DNA of 23,071 bases from a virus, in IMG/VR virus record IMGVR_UViG_3300030012_000301, positions 1-23,071 of that record, one strand, 5' to 3'. Shown one piece after another: positions 7,928 through 14,394 of this stretch. The translations under genes were made by a program, and so were the position numbers. How positions within the stretch are numbered: the stretch's first letter is position 1; each line of letters begins with the position of its first letter. The notes under the pieces are model-generated. The model had not been told where the DNA came from. It worked only from the letters and a program-made list of their open reading frames with translations, and did not search any database.

Positions 7928-8206
7928 ATGGCTTTTACAGAGGATATAGATACTTTCTTTGGAGATTTTTCAGAGAGTGTATTCTATGACGGAACTACAT
8001 ATAAAGGAATTTTAGAGCAGCCTGATGAAATCGTTGCTGATGATCGTGTGTTGACTACTGATTATCAGTTAACAGTTAAAACAACTGATTTAGGTTCGTT
8101 AGTATATGACACTCAGATAGAAGTCAGTCATGTCAAATATAAGGTAAGAAGTGCTAGAAAAATAGATGATGGTACTTTATCTGTAATTTCATTAATGAAG
8201 GTTTGA
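7928..8206 (+). CDS. Head-tail joining protein (FII-like)
   Basis: This 92-aa beta-rich protein has the size and position of lambda gpFII (117 aa), the last head protein added, which forms the platform for tail docking. It begins 'MAFTEDIDTFFGDFSESVFY' and continues with 'YKGILEQPDEIV', 'TTDYQLTVKTTDL' and 'IEVSHVKYKVRSARKIDDG'. This is the usual layout of FII-type joiners: an N-terminal strand or helix, a short beta barrel, and a late 'Y.V......DDG....L'. The start codon comes only 3 bases after the T-tract of the terminator, so there is no Shine-Dalgarno; the leader is U-rich. Read-through transcripts would need to unfold the hairpin for initiation. Confidence 0.65.
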   Translation: MAFTEDIDTFFGDFSESVFYDGTTYKGILEQPDEIVADDRVLTTDYQLTVKTTDLGSLVYDTQIEVSHVKYKVRSARKIDDGTLSVISLMKV

Positions 8207-8207
8207 G

Positions 8208-8636
8208 ATGGCTAGTAAAAGAGAACAGATATTAGCAAAAATCAAAACAAATCTTACAGGAACTACAGGTGTAGGAACTCGCATTTATAGAAGTAGAGTT
8301 GAGCCAATGACAAGAGATGAATCACCTTCTTTAGTCATTGAGTTTGTCACAGATGAACCTACTATTAATAGCGCAACTCATTTAAAAATTGACTGGACAT
8401 TAAGAGTAAGAATAGTTGTTGTTGTTAGATCACAAACACCTGATACTACAGCAGATGCAACAGTTGAAAGTTTACATACTAAGGTTGTTACCGATCCAAC
8501 TCTAGGAGGACTTGCGATTGATGTAAGGCCAGCCACAGTAACATTCGATGTTGTTGAGGCAGATCAACCAGCAGGGATAATTTCCTGTGAGTATGAGGTA
8601 GATTACAGGAGTAGTTATAACGATTTGTCAACATGA
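8208..8636 (+). CDS. Tail terminator protein (gpU-like)
   Basis: This 142-aa protein probably caps the tail tube at the head-proximal end and sets the end of tube polymerisation. It starts with a helix ('KREQILAKIKTNLTG'), then 'GTRIYRSRVEPMTRDESPSL', a strand pair, a second helix ('ADATVESLHTKVV') and a final strand ('GIISCEYEVDYRSSY'). This is the alpha/beta order of gpU and related tail-completion proteins. Lambda gpU has 131 aa. It lies between the FII-like joiner and tail tube, where lambda has Z then U; no separate Z-like gene (192 aa in lambda) is present. A weak GAAGG at 8197-8201 precedes the start, which follows the previous stop by one base. Confidence 0.6.
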   Translation: MASKREQILAKIKTNLTGTTGVGTRIYRSRVEPMTRDESPSLVIEFVTDEPTINSATHLKIDWTLRVRIVVVVRSQTPDTTADATVESLHTKVVTDPTLGGLAIDVRPATVTFDVVEADQPAGIISCEYEVDYRSSYNDLST

Positions 8637-8678
8637 TCTACAATGAAACTGTTACCCTAACAACCCTTAAGGATTATT

Positions 8679-8831
8679 ATGGAGTATGAAATTCCAAATG
8701 AGGGCGGTACTTACATACTGAACCCGAAAACTGGCGAATGTAAGCTAGTTCAACAAACACAAAAAGCTGAACCCCCCACAGAGGTAACTACAGATGGCAC
8801 AACTGACAAGGAAGAGAGTAATTCTAATTGA
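8679..8831 (+). CDS. Short 50-aa phage protein, overlapping the tail tube gene
   Basis: A 50-codon frame begins at ATG 8679 with AAGGA at 8669-8673, five bases upstream. Its product starts 'MEYEIPNEGGTYILNPKTGE' and ends in a Thr/Glu/Ser-rich acidic tail ('TDGTTDKEESNSN'). The 'GG.Y..(N/D)PKTG...LV' pattern is one I recall in short proteins encoded before tail tube genes in other phages and prophages; their function is unknown to me. The frame fills the otherwise empty gap of about 155 bases between the tail terminator and tail tube genes, and runs 38 bases into the latter in another frame. The ribosome site, gap filling and pattern support a real gene. It could act as a tail-tube chaperone, but this is a guess. 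Confidence 0.6.
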   Translation: MEYEIPNEGGTYILNPKTGECKLVQQTQKAEPPTEVTTDGTTDKEESNSN

Positions 8832-9726
8832 AGCTGAGAGCAGCTATGGAACAGATCCGACTCCAGCAGCAACAGACGTTGTTCTTGTAAGAGATCTGTC
8901 AATCACACCGCAATCAAGTGACGTTGTTAACAGAGATGTTGTTAGACCTTATTTAGGCGCATCTGAGCAACTTCTTGCAAATACTAAAGTTGAGTGTACG
9001 TTCAGCGTAGAACTTGCTGGGTCTGGAAGTGCTGGTGTTGCTCCGAGATACGGAACTGCCCTTAAAGCCTGTGGGTTTAGTGAAAGTATTGTAAGTAGCA
9101 CAAGTGTCACTTACGCACCAGTATCAAGCAGTTTTAGTTCTGTAACGATCCATTACAACGTAGATGGTGTAAGGCATATTGTCACAGGATGCAGAGGGAC
9201 ATTTGTTGTTAATGCTGCGGTGGGTGAAGTGCCTTCGATAGATTTTTCTTTTACTGGAATTTATAACAGTCCAACAGATACAGCATTACCTTCTGTGACT
9301 TATGGAAACCAAGCAACACCATTAATCTTTAAAAACGGTAATACAAGTGGATTCCAATTATTGTCTTACTCCGGTGCTTTGATGAATTTAACAATGGATG
9401 TGGCTAATACGTTGGTATATAGAGAACTTGTAGGTGGCACAAAAGAAGTTTTAATAACAGACAGAGCTGCAAATGGTTCTGTGACTATAGAAGCTCCAAC
9501 TTTAGCTCAAAAAGATTATTTTACTGCTGCATTAACAGATTCATCATTAGGAAATCTTACTTTCTTGCATGGAACAACAGCAGGCAATAAGGTTCAGTTA
9601 ACAAGTACAAAAGTAGATATTGGCGATGTAGCTTATGGGGAAGCTGACGGAGTAACAATGTTAGAGATTCCATATACATTAGTACCAAGCGCAGCCAATA
9701 ATGAGGTCAGCTTAATTTTTACTTAG
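8794..9726 (+). CDS. Major tail tube protein
   Basis: This 310-aa protein would form the hexameric rings stacked into the tail tube. Its start 'MAQLTRKRVILIEAESSYGT' and the following 'DPTPAATDVVLVRDLSITP' match the second phage tail-tube family (Phage_tube_2 type), as does 'RPYLGASEQLLANTKVECTFSVEL' in the next part (split here from a longer stretch). 'PRYGTALKACGFSE' near 88-101 is another hallmark. The rest is strand-rich: 'VTIHYNVDGVRHIVTGCRGT', 'PSIDFSFTGIYN' and a final beta stretch. It is longer than lambda gpV (246 aa). An AGAGG at 8780-8784 lies 9 bases before the ATG. It sits in the V position, just before the chaperone pair. Confidence 0.88.
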   Translation: MAQLTRKRVILIEAESSYGTDPTPAATDVVLVRDLSITPQSSDVVNRDVVRPYLGASEQLLANTKVECTFSVELAGSGSAGVAPRYGTALKACGFSESIVSSTSVTYAPVSSSFSSVTIHYNVDGVRHIVTGCRGTFVVNAAVGEVPSIDFSFTGIYNSPTDTALPSVTYGNQATPLIFKNGNTSGFQLLSYSGALMNLTMDVANTLVYRELVGGTKEVLITDRAANGSVTIEAPTLAQKDYFTAALTDSSLGNLTFLHGTTAGNKVQLTSTKVDIGDVAYGEADGVTMLEIPYTLVPSAANNEVSLIFT

Positions 9727-9773
9727 TAAGTATTGACTACTAAGGTAGAGTAAAGAAGTATATATCTTAATTT

Positions 9774-10106
9774 ATGGCATTTGTTAGAAAAAAGACCAAG
9801 GTTTATTCTTGGCCTGTCGAGGTTAAAACACCTTCTGAAACTAATATTGGTGAGTTTGAAATAAATGAATTTGTTGGTAAATTTAAGCGTTTATCAAGAT
9901 CTGAGTTATCTTCATTTGATGAAGACTCTGAATTTAAAGCTTTAGAAAAAGTATTGGTTGGTTGGGAAGGTTTAACAGAGGAAGATGGAACACCAATACA
10001 GTTTTCAAAAGCAGAATTACAAAATTTTTCAGAGGATACAGATTTTGTCGCAGGGGTTTTAGATGCTTTTAAAAAGTTTTATTCCAATGCACAAGTGGGA
10101 AACTAA
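9774..10106 (+). CDS. Tail assembly chaperone, short form (gpG-like)
   Basis: This 110-aa protein sits between tail tube and tape measure, where siphoviruses encode the G chaperone that keeps the tape measure soluble and recruits tube protein. The sequence fits: beta-rich N-terminus ('KVYSWPVEVKTPSETNIGEF', 'INEFVGKFKRLSRSEL'), then 'EFKALEKVLVGWEGLTEEDG' and 'FVAGVLDAFKKFYSNA', as in many tail assembly chaperones. Such proteins are typically small and acidic, as here. The stop codon TAA (10104-10106) directly follows the slippery heptamer GGGAAAC, so a share of ribosomes should continue in the -1 frame to make the longer form. No strong Shine-Dalgarno is seen. Confidence 0.85.
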   Translation: MAFVRKKTKVYSWPVEVKTPSETNIGEFEINEFVGKFKRLSRSELSSFDEDSEFKALEKVLVGWEGLTEEDGTPIQFSKAELQNFSEDTDFVAGVLDAFKKFYSNAQVGN

Positions 10107-10444
10107 CTGATGCTGCTAGATACTGGGCTTCGGGTGGCAAACAAGTTATAGATGAAACACAAAAAGACGCTGCTGCGTTTGGTGTAAAAATCGAGGAGCA
10201 ACCAGAGGAGAGAACAGATTTTGAGGTTTTTGATGAGAATTGGGATATTGTAATGATGTTTTTACGTTGTCAAACACAATGGAACACAACTTTTGGAGGT
10301 GTAGTAGGATTGAAATATGAGGTATTATTACTTGATGGAGGACTATTTGACCTTTATCATGTAGATAACCGAAAAGAAATGCTTGAAGGATTACAACTAA
10401 TGGAATTTGTTGCTATTAGAGAATCAAACAAGGAGAGAAAATAG
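9774..10444 (+). CDS. Tail assembly chaperone, frameshifted long form (gpGT-like)
   Basis: A -1 frameshift at 10097-10103 joins the 110-aa short form to 113 more residues read from CTA at 10103 to the TAG at 10442-10444, giving about 223 aa. The extension is open throughout and starts 'LTDAARYWASGGKQVIDETQ'. It includes 'FDENWDIVMMFLRCQTQWNT' and then 'FGGVVGLKYE', which match the 'W....fl...TQWr..~GG~vGldY' pattern of gpT-type chaperone extensions. The frame has no good start codon of its own near the beginning; the internal ATG at 10253 would cut this conserved part. In lambda GT bridges the tape measure and tail tube protein. The overlap with the tape measure start is one base. Confidence 0.85.
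10097..10103 (+). promoter_or_regulatory. Programmed -1 frameshift site (GGGAAAC)
   Basis: In the zero frame the codons are GTG GGA AAC TAA. The heptamer G-GGA-AAC fits the X-XXY-YYZ rule, and lambda uses the close variant GGGAAAG in the same gene pair. After slippage the tRNAs re-pair with GGG AAA, and reading continues CTA ACT GAT GCT. The zero-frame stop comes directly after the heptamer. I see no obvious strong hairpin after it. Confidence 0.88.
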
Positions 10445-12549
10445 TGGCTAATAATATAAATTTTGAAACTGTTAAGTTTAAATTAGAAGGCTTTGGTAAA
10501 TTAAAAGCTGTTGGTGGGGCTTTTAATAAATTAAATAAAAGTCTTTCTTTCACACCAAAACAAATAAATGAAGCAATAAAATCAATAACAAAATTTGACC
10601 AAAGAAGTAAAGGAGCTAATAATACATCTGTTCGTAGTGTCGCTACATATAACAAACAAATAGCAGCACTAAGAGAATTACAAAATAATGTTGCTATAGG
10701 TGGTAAAGCGTATAGAGCATTTGGAGCAGAGGCAGATAGATTAAGGGCGCAATTAGAAGCTCTAACTAATACTCAAAAGAAACAGAAAGGTTTCTTTGGA
10801 AAGATAGGTGTTGGAGGAAGAGCAGCACTTGGAGCAGCAGCAGGCTCAATAACAGCAGGGTTGGGGAGTACAGCTCAACTTGCTCTTACTGGTGGAGCTG
10901 TTGGTGGGGCTGCTGGAGCAGCTATTGGTGCTGGGGCTGGTTTAGCTATTGATACTGTGACATTCGCTGCTGATGCTGCTAAATACGCATCAGAAATACA
11001 GAAGCTTGAAATTGCGTTGATGGGTGTGACGAAAGATCAGGAAACTTTTGAAAAAGGAATGGCTGTTATTACAGAAACCTCGAAAAGACTAAACGTACCC
11101 ATAGCTGCATCTACCAAACAATTTACTACGTTAGCTGCTTCTGTTTTAGGTTCTGGTGGAACTATTGAGGATGCAGAAACAGTATTTGTCGGTGTTTCAG
11201 AAGCGATTAAGGCAACTGGTGGTAATGCAGAAGACGTACAATCTGCGATACGAGCCATGTCGCAGATCTTTGGTAAAGGTAAGGTGTCGGCAGAAGAGCT
11301 ACAAGGCCAGCTCGGTGAAAGATTGGCTGGTGCAGTTGTGAAATTTGCGGAAGCTAATGGTAGTAGTTTGCAAGATTTACAAAAAGATTTAAGAGATGGT
11401 GTTGTTGGTCTAGATCAAGTTATTGCGTTTGCCAAAAAGTTAAATATAGATTTTGGTGAAACAGCAGAAAAAGTTGCTAATTCATCTGCTGACGCAGGCC
11501 AAAGATTAAAAGTACAAATGGATAATTTTAAATTAATTATAGGAAGATCAGTACTTCCTATTGGTGCTGCGTTTCAAGGAATGATGAGTGACATTGTGCT
11601 GGGAATTACTGAGAATGAAGGTATTATGAATGGTTTGGCTCTGACATTTAAAACTATAGGTGCTGCTGCATTTATAACTGTTGCTGGAGTAAGATTTTTA
11701 ATTAGAACTTTAGCCGATTTATTTTTAATACAACAAGCAATTTTAAGATTAGATTTTGAAGAAGTTGGAAATATTATTAGTAAAGGTTTAAAAGATACAA
11801 AAGAAAACTTTGAACAAGATTCTGAAGCTTTAAAAAATATGTTTATTATTAAACCAAAGATAGAAGCTCCAGAGGGCGGTACTAATGACGGTACTGGAAC
11901 AGGAAGTGGTTTTGAAGATTTAGGTGGAGATGCAAACAAAGGGCCATTACAATCATTTGCTAAAAGTGCATTTGATCTCGCAAAACAAACTGAGGAAGCT
12001 TTTGTAAATGCTTTTAAAGGGATGGAAGATGCTTTAGTTAAGTTTGTCAGGACAGGAAAGTTAAACTTTACAGATTTAGCAAACTCTATTATTGCTGATT
12101 TGACGAGGATGCTTGTAAGGTACGCTGTTGTACAGCCTTTGTTCAAAGCAATATTTCCAAATATCAAAATTGGAAGCGCAAATGGAAATGTATTTAATAA
12201 TGGTGAGGTTGTACCAAGTGCTAAAGGTAATGTCTTTGCTAAAAATAAAATTGTTCCATACGCTTATGGAGGCATAGTAAACAAACCAACGATATTCCCA
12301 ATGGCAAACGGCATGGGGCTTATGGGCGAGGCCGGCCCAGAAGCTATTATGCCTTTGAAACGTGGTGCTAACGGAAAACTTGGAGTGCAAAGTTCTGGAG
12401 GTGTTGGTAATATTGTTGTAAATGTAGATGCTTCTGGTAGTTCTGTTCAAGGGGATTCTGCTCAGTCAGAACAATTTGGTAGGGCTTTAGCTGCTGCTAT
12501 ACAATCAGAAATAGTACAACAACAAAGACCGGGAGGGTTACTTACTTAA
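10444..12549 (+). CDS. Tape measure protein (lambda gpH position)
   Basis: This 701-aa protein would fill the tail tube, set its length and enter the cell envelope at DNA ejection. It starts at GTG 10444 with AAGGAG (10430-10435) eight bases upstream, overlapping the chaperone stop by one base (TAGTG). Residues 1-120 are helical. A Gly/Ala-rich hydrophobic stretch spans about 124-175, a likely membrane-active segment. Residues 180-345 match tape-measure N-terminal domains ('ALMGVTKDQETFEKGMAVIT', 'KGKVSAEELQGQLGERLAGA'). A second hydrophobic stretch lies near 405-430. The C-terminus has the motif 'GGIVNKPTIFPMANGMGLMG' then 'EAGPEAIMPLKRG', shared by many tape measure proteins. At roughly 0.15 nm per residue the tail would be about 100 nm. 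Confidence 0.92.
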   Translation: MANNINFETVKFKLEGFGKLKAVGGAFNKLNKSLSFTPKQINEAIKSITKFDQRSKGANNTSVRSVATYNKQIAALRELQNNVAIGGKAYRAFGAEADRLRAQLEALTNTQKKQKGFFGKIGVGGRAALGAAAGSITAGLGSTAQLALTGGAVGGAAGAAIGAGAGLAIDTVTFAADAAKYASEIQKLEIALMGVTKDQETFEKGMAVITETSKRLNVPIAASTKQFTTLAASVLGSGGTIEDAETVFVGVSEAIKATGGNAEDVQSAIRAMSQIFGKGKVSAEELQGQLGERLAGAVVKFAEANGSSLQDLQKDLRDGVVGLDQVIAFAKKLNIDFGETAEKVANSSADAGQRLKVQMDNFKLIIGRSVLPIGAAFQGMMSDIVLGITENEGIMNGLALTFKTIGAAAFITVAGVRFLIRTLADLFLIQQAILRLDFEEVGNIISKGLKDTKENFEQDSEALKNMFIIKPKIEAPEGGTNDGTGTGSGFEDLGGDANKGPLQSFAKSAFDLAKQTEEAFVNAFKGMEDALVKFVRTGKLNFTDLANSIIADLTRMLVRYAVVQPLFKAIFPNIKIGSANGNVFNNGEVVPSAKGNVFAKNKIVPYAYGGIVNKPTIFPMANGMGLMGEAGPEAIMPLKRGANGKLGVQSSGGVGNIVVNVDASGSSVQGDSAQSEQFGRALAAAIQSEIVQQQRPGGLLT

Positions 12550-13118
12550 TGGCTACTTTTCCATCTATTGACCCAAGCTTTAGCGTTAAAAAAGATCAAG
12601 CTCCAGTAAGTAAAGTTGTACGATTTGCTGATGGTTACGAACATCGTTTAATTTTTGGTTTACCAAATAATCAAAACCCAAGACTTTATAGTTTAACTTG
12701 GGAAAATATTACTGAAGAAGAATCTGATATTATTGATTATTTTTTACAAGAAAGAGCTTTTGATAAAGCTAGTTTTGATTATGCTCCACCAAGAGAAAAT
12801 TTTACAAAAACAGGAGTATATACACAAAACGCAACTGTTATTACTATTACGATAAACAATCATAGATTATTTGCTGGTGATTCAATAGTTATTGACTTTA
12901 CGTCTGGATCTTCATCTGATGGAACATATGTAGTTTCTTCTGTGACTAATGCAAATGTTTTTAAAGTAACTGCTTCTGGAAGTGCAACGACAAATGGAAA
13001 CGTATCAATAACAAAAACTGGGTCTGGTAAGTTTGTATGTGAAAAATGGACTAAAACTATTAATTTTCCTACTGTTGCGACTATAGACGCTACATTTAGA
13101 GAAGTATTTGAGCCATGA
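12549..13118 (+). CDS. Minor tail protein (gpM-like) with an inserted beta module
   Basis: This 189-aa protein occupies the M position after the tape measure. Residues 1-88 match gpM-type tail tip proteins ('VVRFADGYEHRLIFGLPNNQ', 'YSLTWENITEEESDIIDYFL'). The family core resumes after residue 158 ('GSGKFVCEKWTKTINFPTVA') and ends 'ATFREVFEP'. Between them, residues 89-154 form a 66-aa beta-rich module that recurs twice in the J-like protein. The module is bordered by TKTG at 86-89 and 155-158, so removing it and one border would restore a continuous family domain. Lambda gpM has 109 aa; without the insert this protein would be about 120. It would form part of the ring at the distal tail end. 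The start overlaps the tape measure stop (TAATG). Confidence 0.82.
   Translation: MATFPSIDPSFSVKKDQAPVSKVVRFADGYEHRLIFGLPNNQNPRLYSLTWENITEEESDIIDYFLQERAFDKASFDYAPPRENFTKTGVYTQNATVITITINNHRLFAGDSIVIDFTSGSSSDGTYVVSSVTNANVFKVTASGSATTNGNVSITKTGSGKFVCEKWTKTINFPTVATIDATFREVFEP
12813..13010 (+). repeat. 66-aa beta module, copy 1 (in gpM-like protein)
   Basis: Encodes residues 89-154 of the gpM-like protein. It aligns without gaps to the two copies in the J-like gene at 17866-18063 and 18187-18384. Against the first J copy I count about 31 identities in 66 positions. Key shared positions are Tyr3, Gln5, the I-T pair near 12-13, His17, Gly22, Gly32, Gly37 and V-T near 44-45. Similar 'HG...G..v...' modules recur in marine phage structural proteins, and some resemble small FCCH-like beta barrels. 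Confidence 0.85.
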
Positions 13119-13696
13119 GTACTGCGCCTGTTTTTAGTGATTTACAAAAAGTAAATCCATCATCAATAATAGAGCTATTCACATTAACTCTAGACTCTGC
13201 TTTGCATGGTGCAAATACTGTATATAGATTTCATTCTGGATCTAATCTTAATGCAAATGGCGAAATAGTCTGGAAGGGAAATAGTTATCTTCGTTTTCCT
13301 ATACAAGCAACAGGTTTTGCTTATAAGAGAGGACAGTTACCAAGACCACAAATAAGCATTAGTAATATGGGAACTCCATCCATATCAGCCATATTATTAA
13401 CTGTAAATCAAACAACTGAGGGTAATGACTTAGGAGGTGCAAAAGTTGTAAGAATTAGAACAATGGCAAAATTTTTAGATGCTGCAAACTTTTCTGGGGC
13501 TGTTAATCCTTTTGGAACTCCAGACCCAAATGCAGAGTTTCCCCAAGAAATATATTTCATAGATCGCAAGTCAGCAGAAAATAGAGAAGTAGTAACTTGG
13601 GAACTTGCTGCTGTTTTTGACCTTGCTGGGATTCGTGCGCCAAAACGTCAATGCACAAGAGCTTTATTCCCAACAATAGGTACATTTGTTCAATGA
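13115..13696 (+). CDS. Minor tail protein (gpL-like), short C-terminus
   Basis: This 193-aa protein is in the L position. Its N-terminal and middle parts match the L family: 'LQKVNPSSIIELFTLTLDSA', 'GEIVWKGNSYLRFPIQATGF', 'KRGQLPRPQISISNMG' and 'EIYFIDRKSAENREVVTWEL'. The region 'LAGIRAPKRQCTRALFPTIG' corresponds to the hinge before the C-terminal domain, where lambda gpL (232 aa) carries cysteines that bind an iron-sulphur cluster. Here the protein ends about ten residues after that first Cys (Cys183), so the cluster-binding region is missing. The following DNA encodes the K-like protein in another frame and holds no remnant of it. The start and stop are both ATGA overlaps with neighbours. 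Confidence 0.82.
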   Translation: MSTAPVFSDLQKVNPSSIIELFTLTLDSALHGANTVYRFHSGSNLNANGEIVWKGNSYLRFPIQATGFAYKRGQLPRPQISISNMGTPSISAILLTVNQTTEGNDLGGAKVVRIRTMAKFLDAANFSGAVNPFGTPDPNAEFPQEIYFIDRKSAENREVVTWELAAVFDLAGIRAPKRQCTRALFPTIGTFVQ

Positions 13697-14394
13697 ATTG
13701 GAAAGATAAAGCATTGGCTCATGCAAAAGAACAAGACCCAAAAGAATCGGTAGGCTTATTGTTAAATATAAAAGGCAAAGAAAGATATTTTCCTTGCAAT
13801 AATTTATCTATATCTAATCATCAAGAGTTTATTCTTGATCCCGAAGATTATGTAAAAGCAGATAATCTTGGTTCAATTATGGCAATAATCCATAGCCATC
13901 CAATCTCTCCACCTACACCAAGTCAAGCAGATAGGATAAGTTGTGAACAAAGTAAATTGCCTTGGTATATAGTAAATCCAAGAACAGAAGAATGGGGAGA
14001 GTGTATCCCTAATGGCTATGTGGCAGATTTGTTAGGAAGGACTTGGGTTTGGGGTATAACTGATTGTTGGTCTTTAGTTCGTGATTGGTATAAACAAGAA
14101 AGGAATATAGAACTTATTGATTACGAAAGAAATATGACTCCCGAAGATTTTTTAAAAAAACCATTATTTGAAAAATATGCAAAAGATACTGGTTTTAGGG
14201 AATTAAAAAGTGATGAACCATTACAAAAAGGCGATGTATTATTAATGTCAATAGCACACCCAACTTTAAATCATGTAGCTATTTTCCTTGGGGATATGGT
14301 TTTACATCATTTAGCAGATAGACTATCTTGTAGAGAACCATATTCAGAATGGTTATTAAAAAGTACTGGTAAGAGGTATCGTTATGCTTCGTAA
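13693..14394 (+). CDS. Tail tip protein with JAMM and NlpC/P60 domains (gpK-like)
   Basis: This 233-aa protein is in the K position and has two enzyme-like domains. Residues 1-96 are a JAB/MPN (JAMM) metallopeptidase: Glu18, then 'HSHPISPPTPSQAD' with His67, His69 and Asp80 in the H-x-H-P-x6-S-x2-D pattern. Residues 110-233 are NlpC/P60-like: 'ITDCWSLVRDWY' with Cys125, 'NHVAIFLGD' with His204, and 'HHLADRLS' near 215-222. All predicted catalytic residues are present. Such proteins act in tail tip assembly and may cut peptidoglycan stems at infection. I chose ATG 13693, overlapping the L stop as ATGA, because it begins right at the family start; an in-frame ATG at 13651 would add 14 residues inside the L gene. 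It overlaps the next gene by 11 bases. Confidence 0.88.
   Translation: MNWKDKALAHAKEQDPKESVGLLLNIKGKERYFPCNNLSISNHQEFILDPEDYVKADNLGSIMAIIHSHPISPPTPSQADRISCEQSKLPWYIVNPRTEEWGECIPNGYVADLLGRTWVWGITDCWSLVRDWYKQERNIELIDYERNMTPEDFLKKPLFEKYAKDTGFRELKSDEPLQKGDVLLMSIAHPTLNHVAIFLGDMVLHHLADRLSCREPYSEWLLKSTGKRYRYAS

Noticed and set aside
10253-10444. Separate 63-aa gene starting at ATG 10253
   Set aside because: The open frame continues upstream to the slippery site, and the conserved chaperone extension begins well before this ATG. The -1 frameshift product explains it better.
11574-12450. Reverse-strand open frames opposite the tape measure gene
   Set aside because: They overlap each other and a well-supported tape measure protein. 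No ribosome site or recognisable domain is seen.
13651-13692. Upstream start for the K-like gene at ATG 13651
   Set aside because: It would add 14 residues lying inside the L gene. The ATGA junction at 13693 fits the other gene borders and the start of the family.
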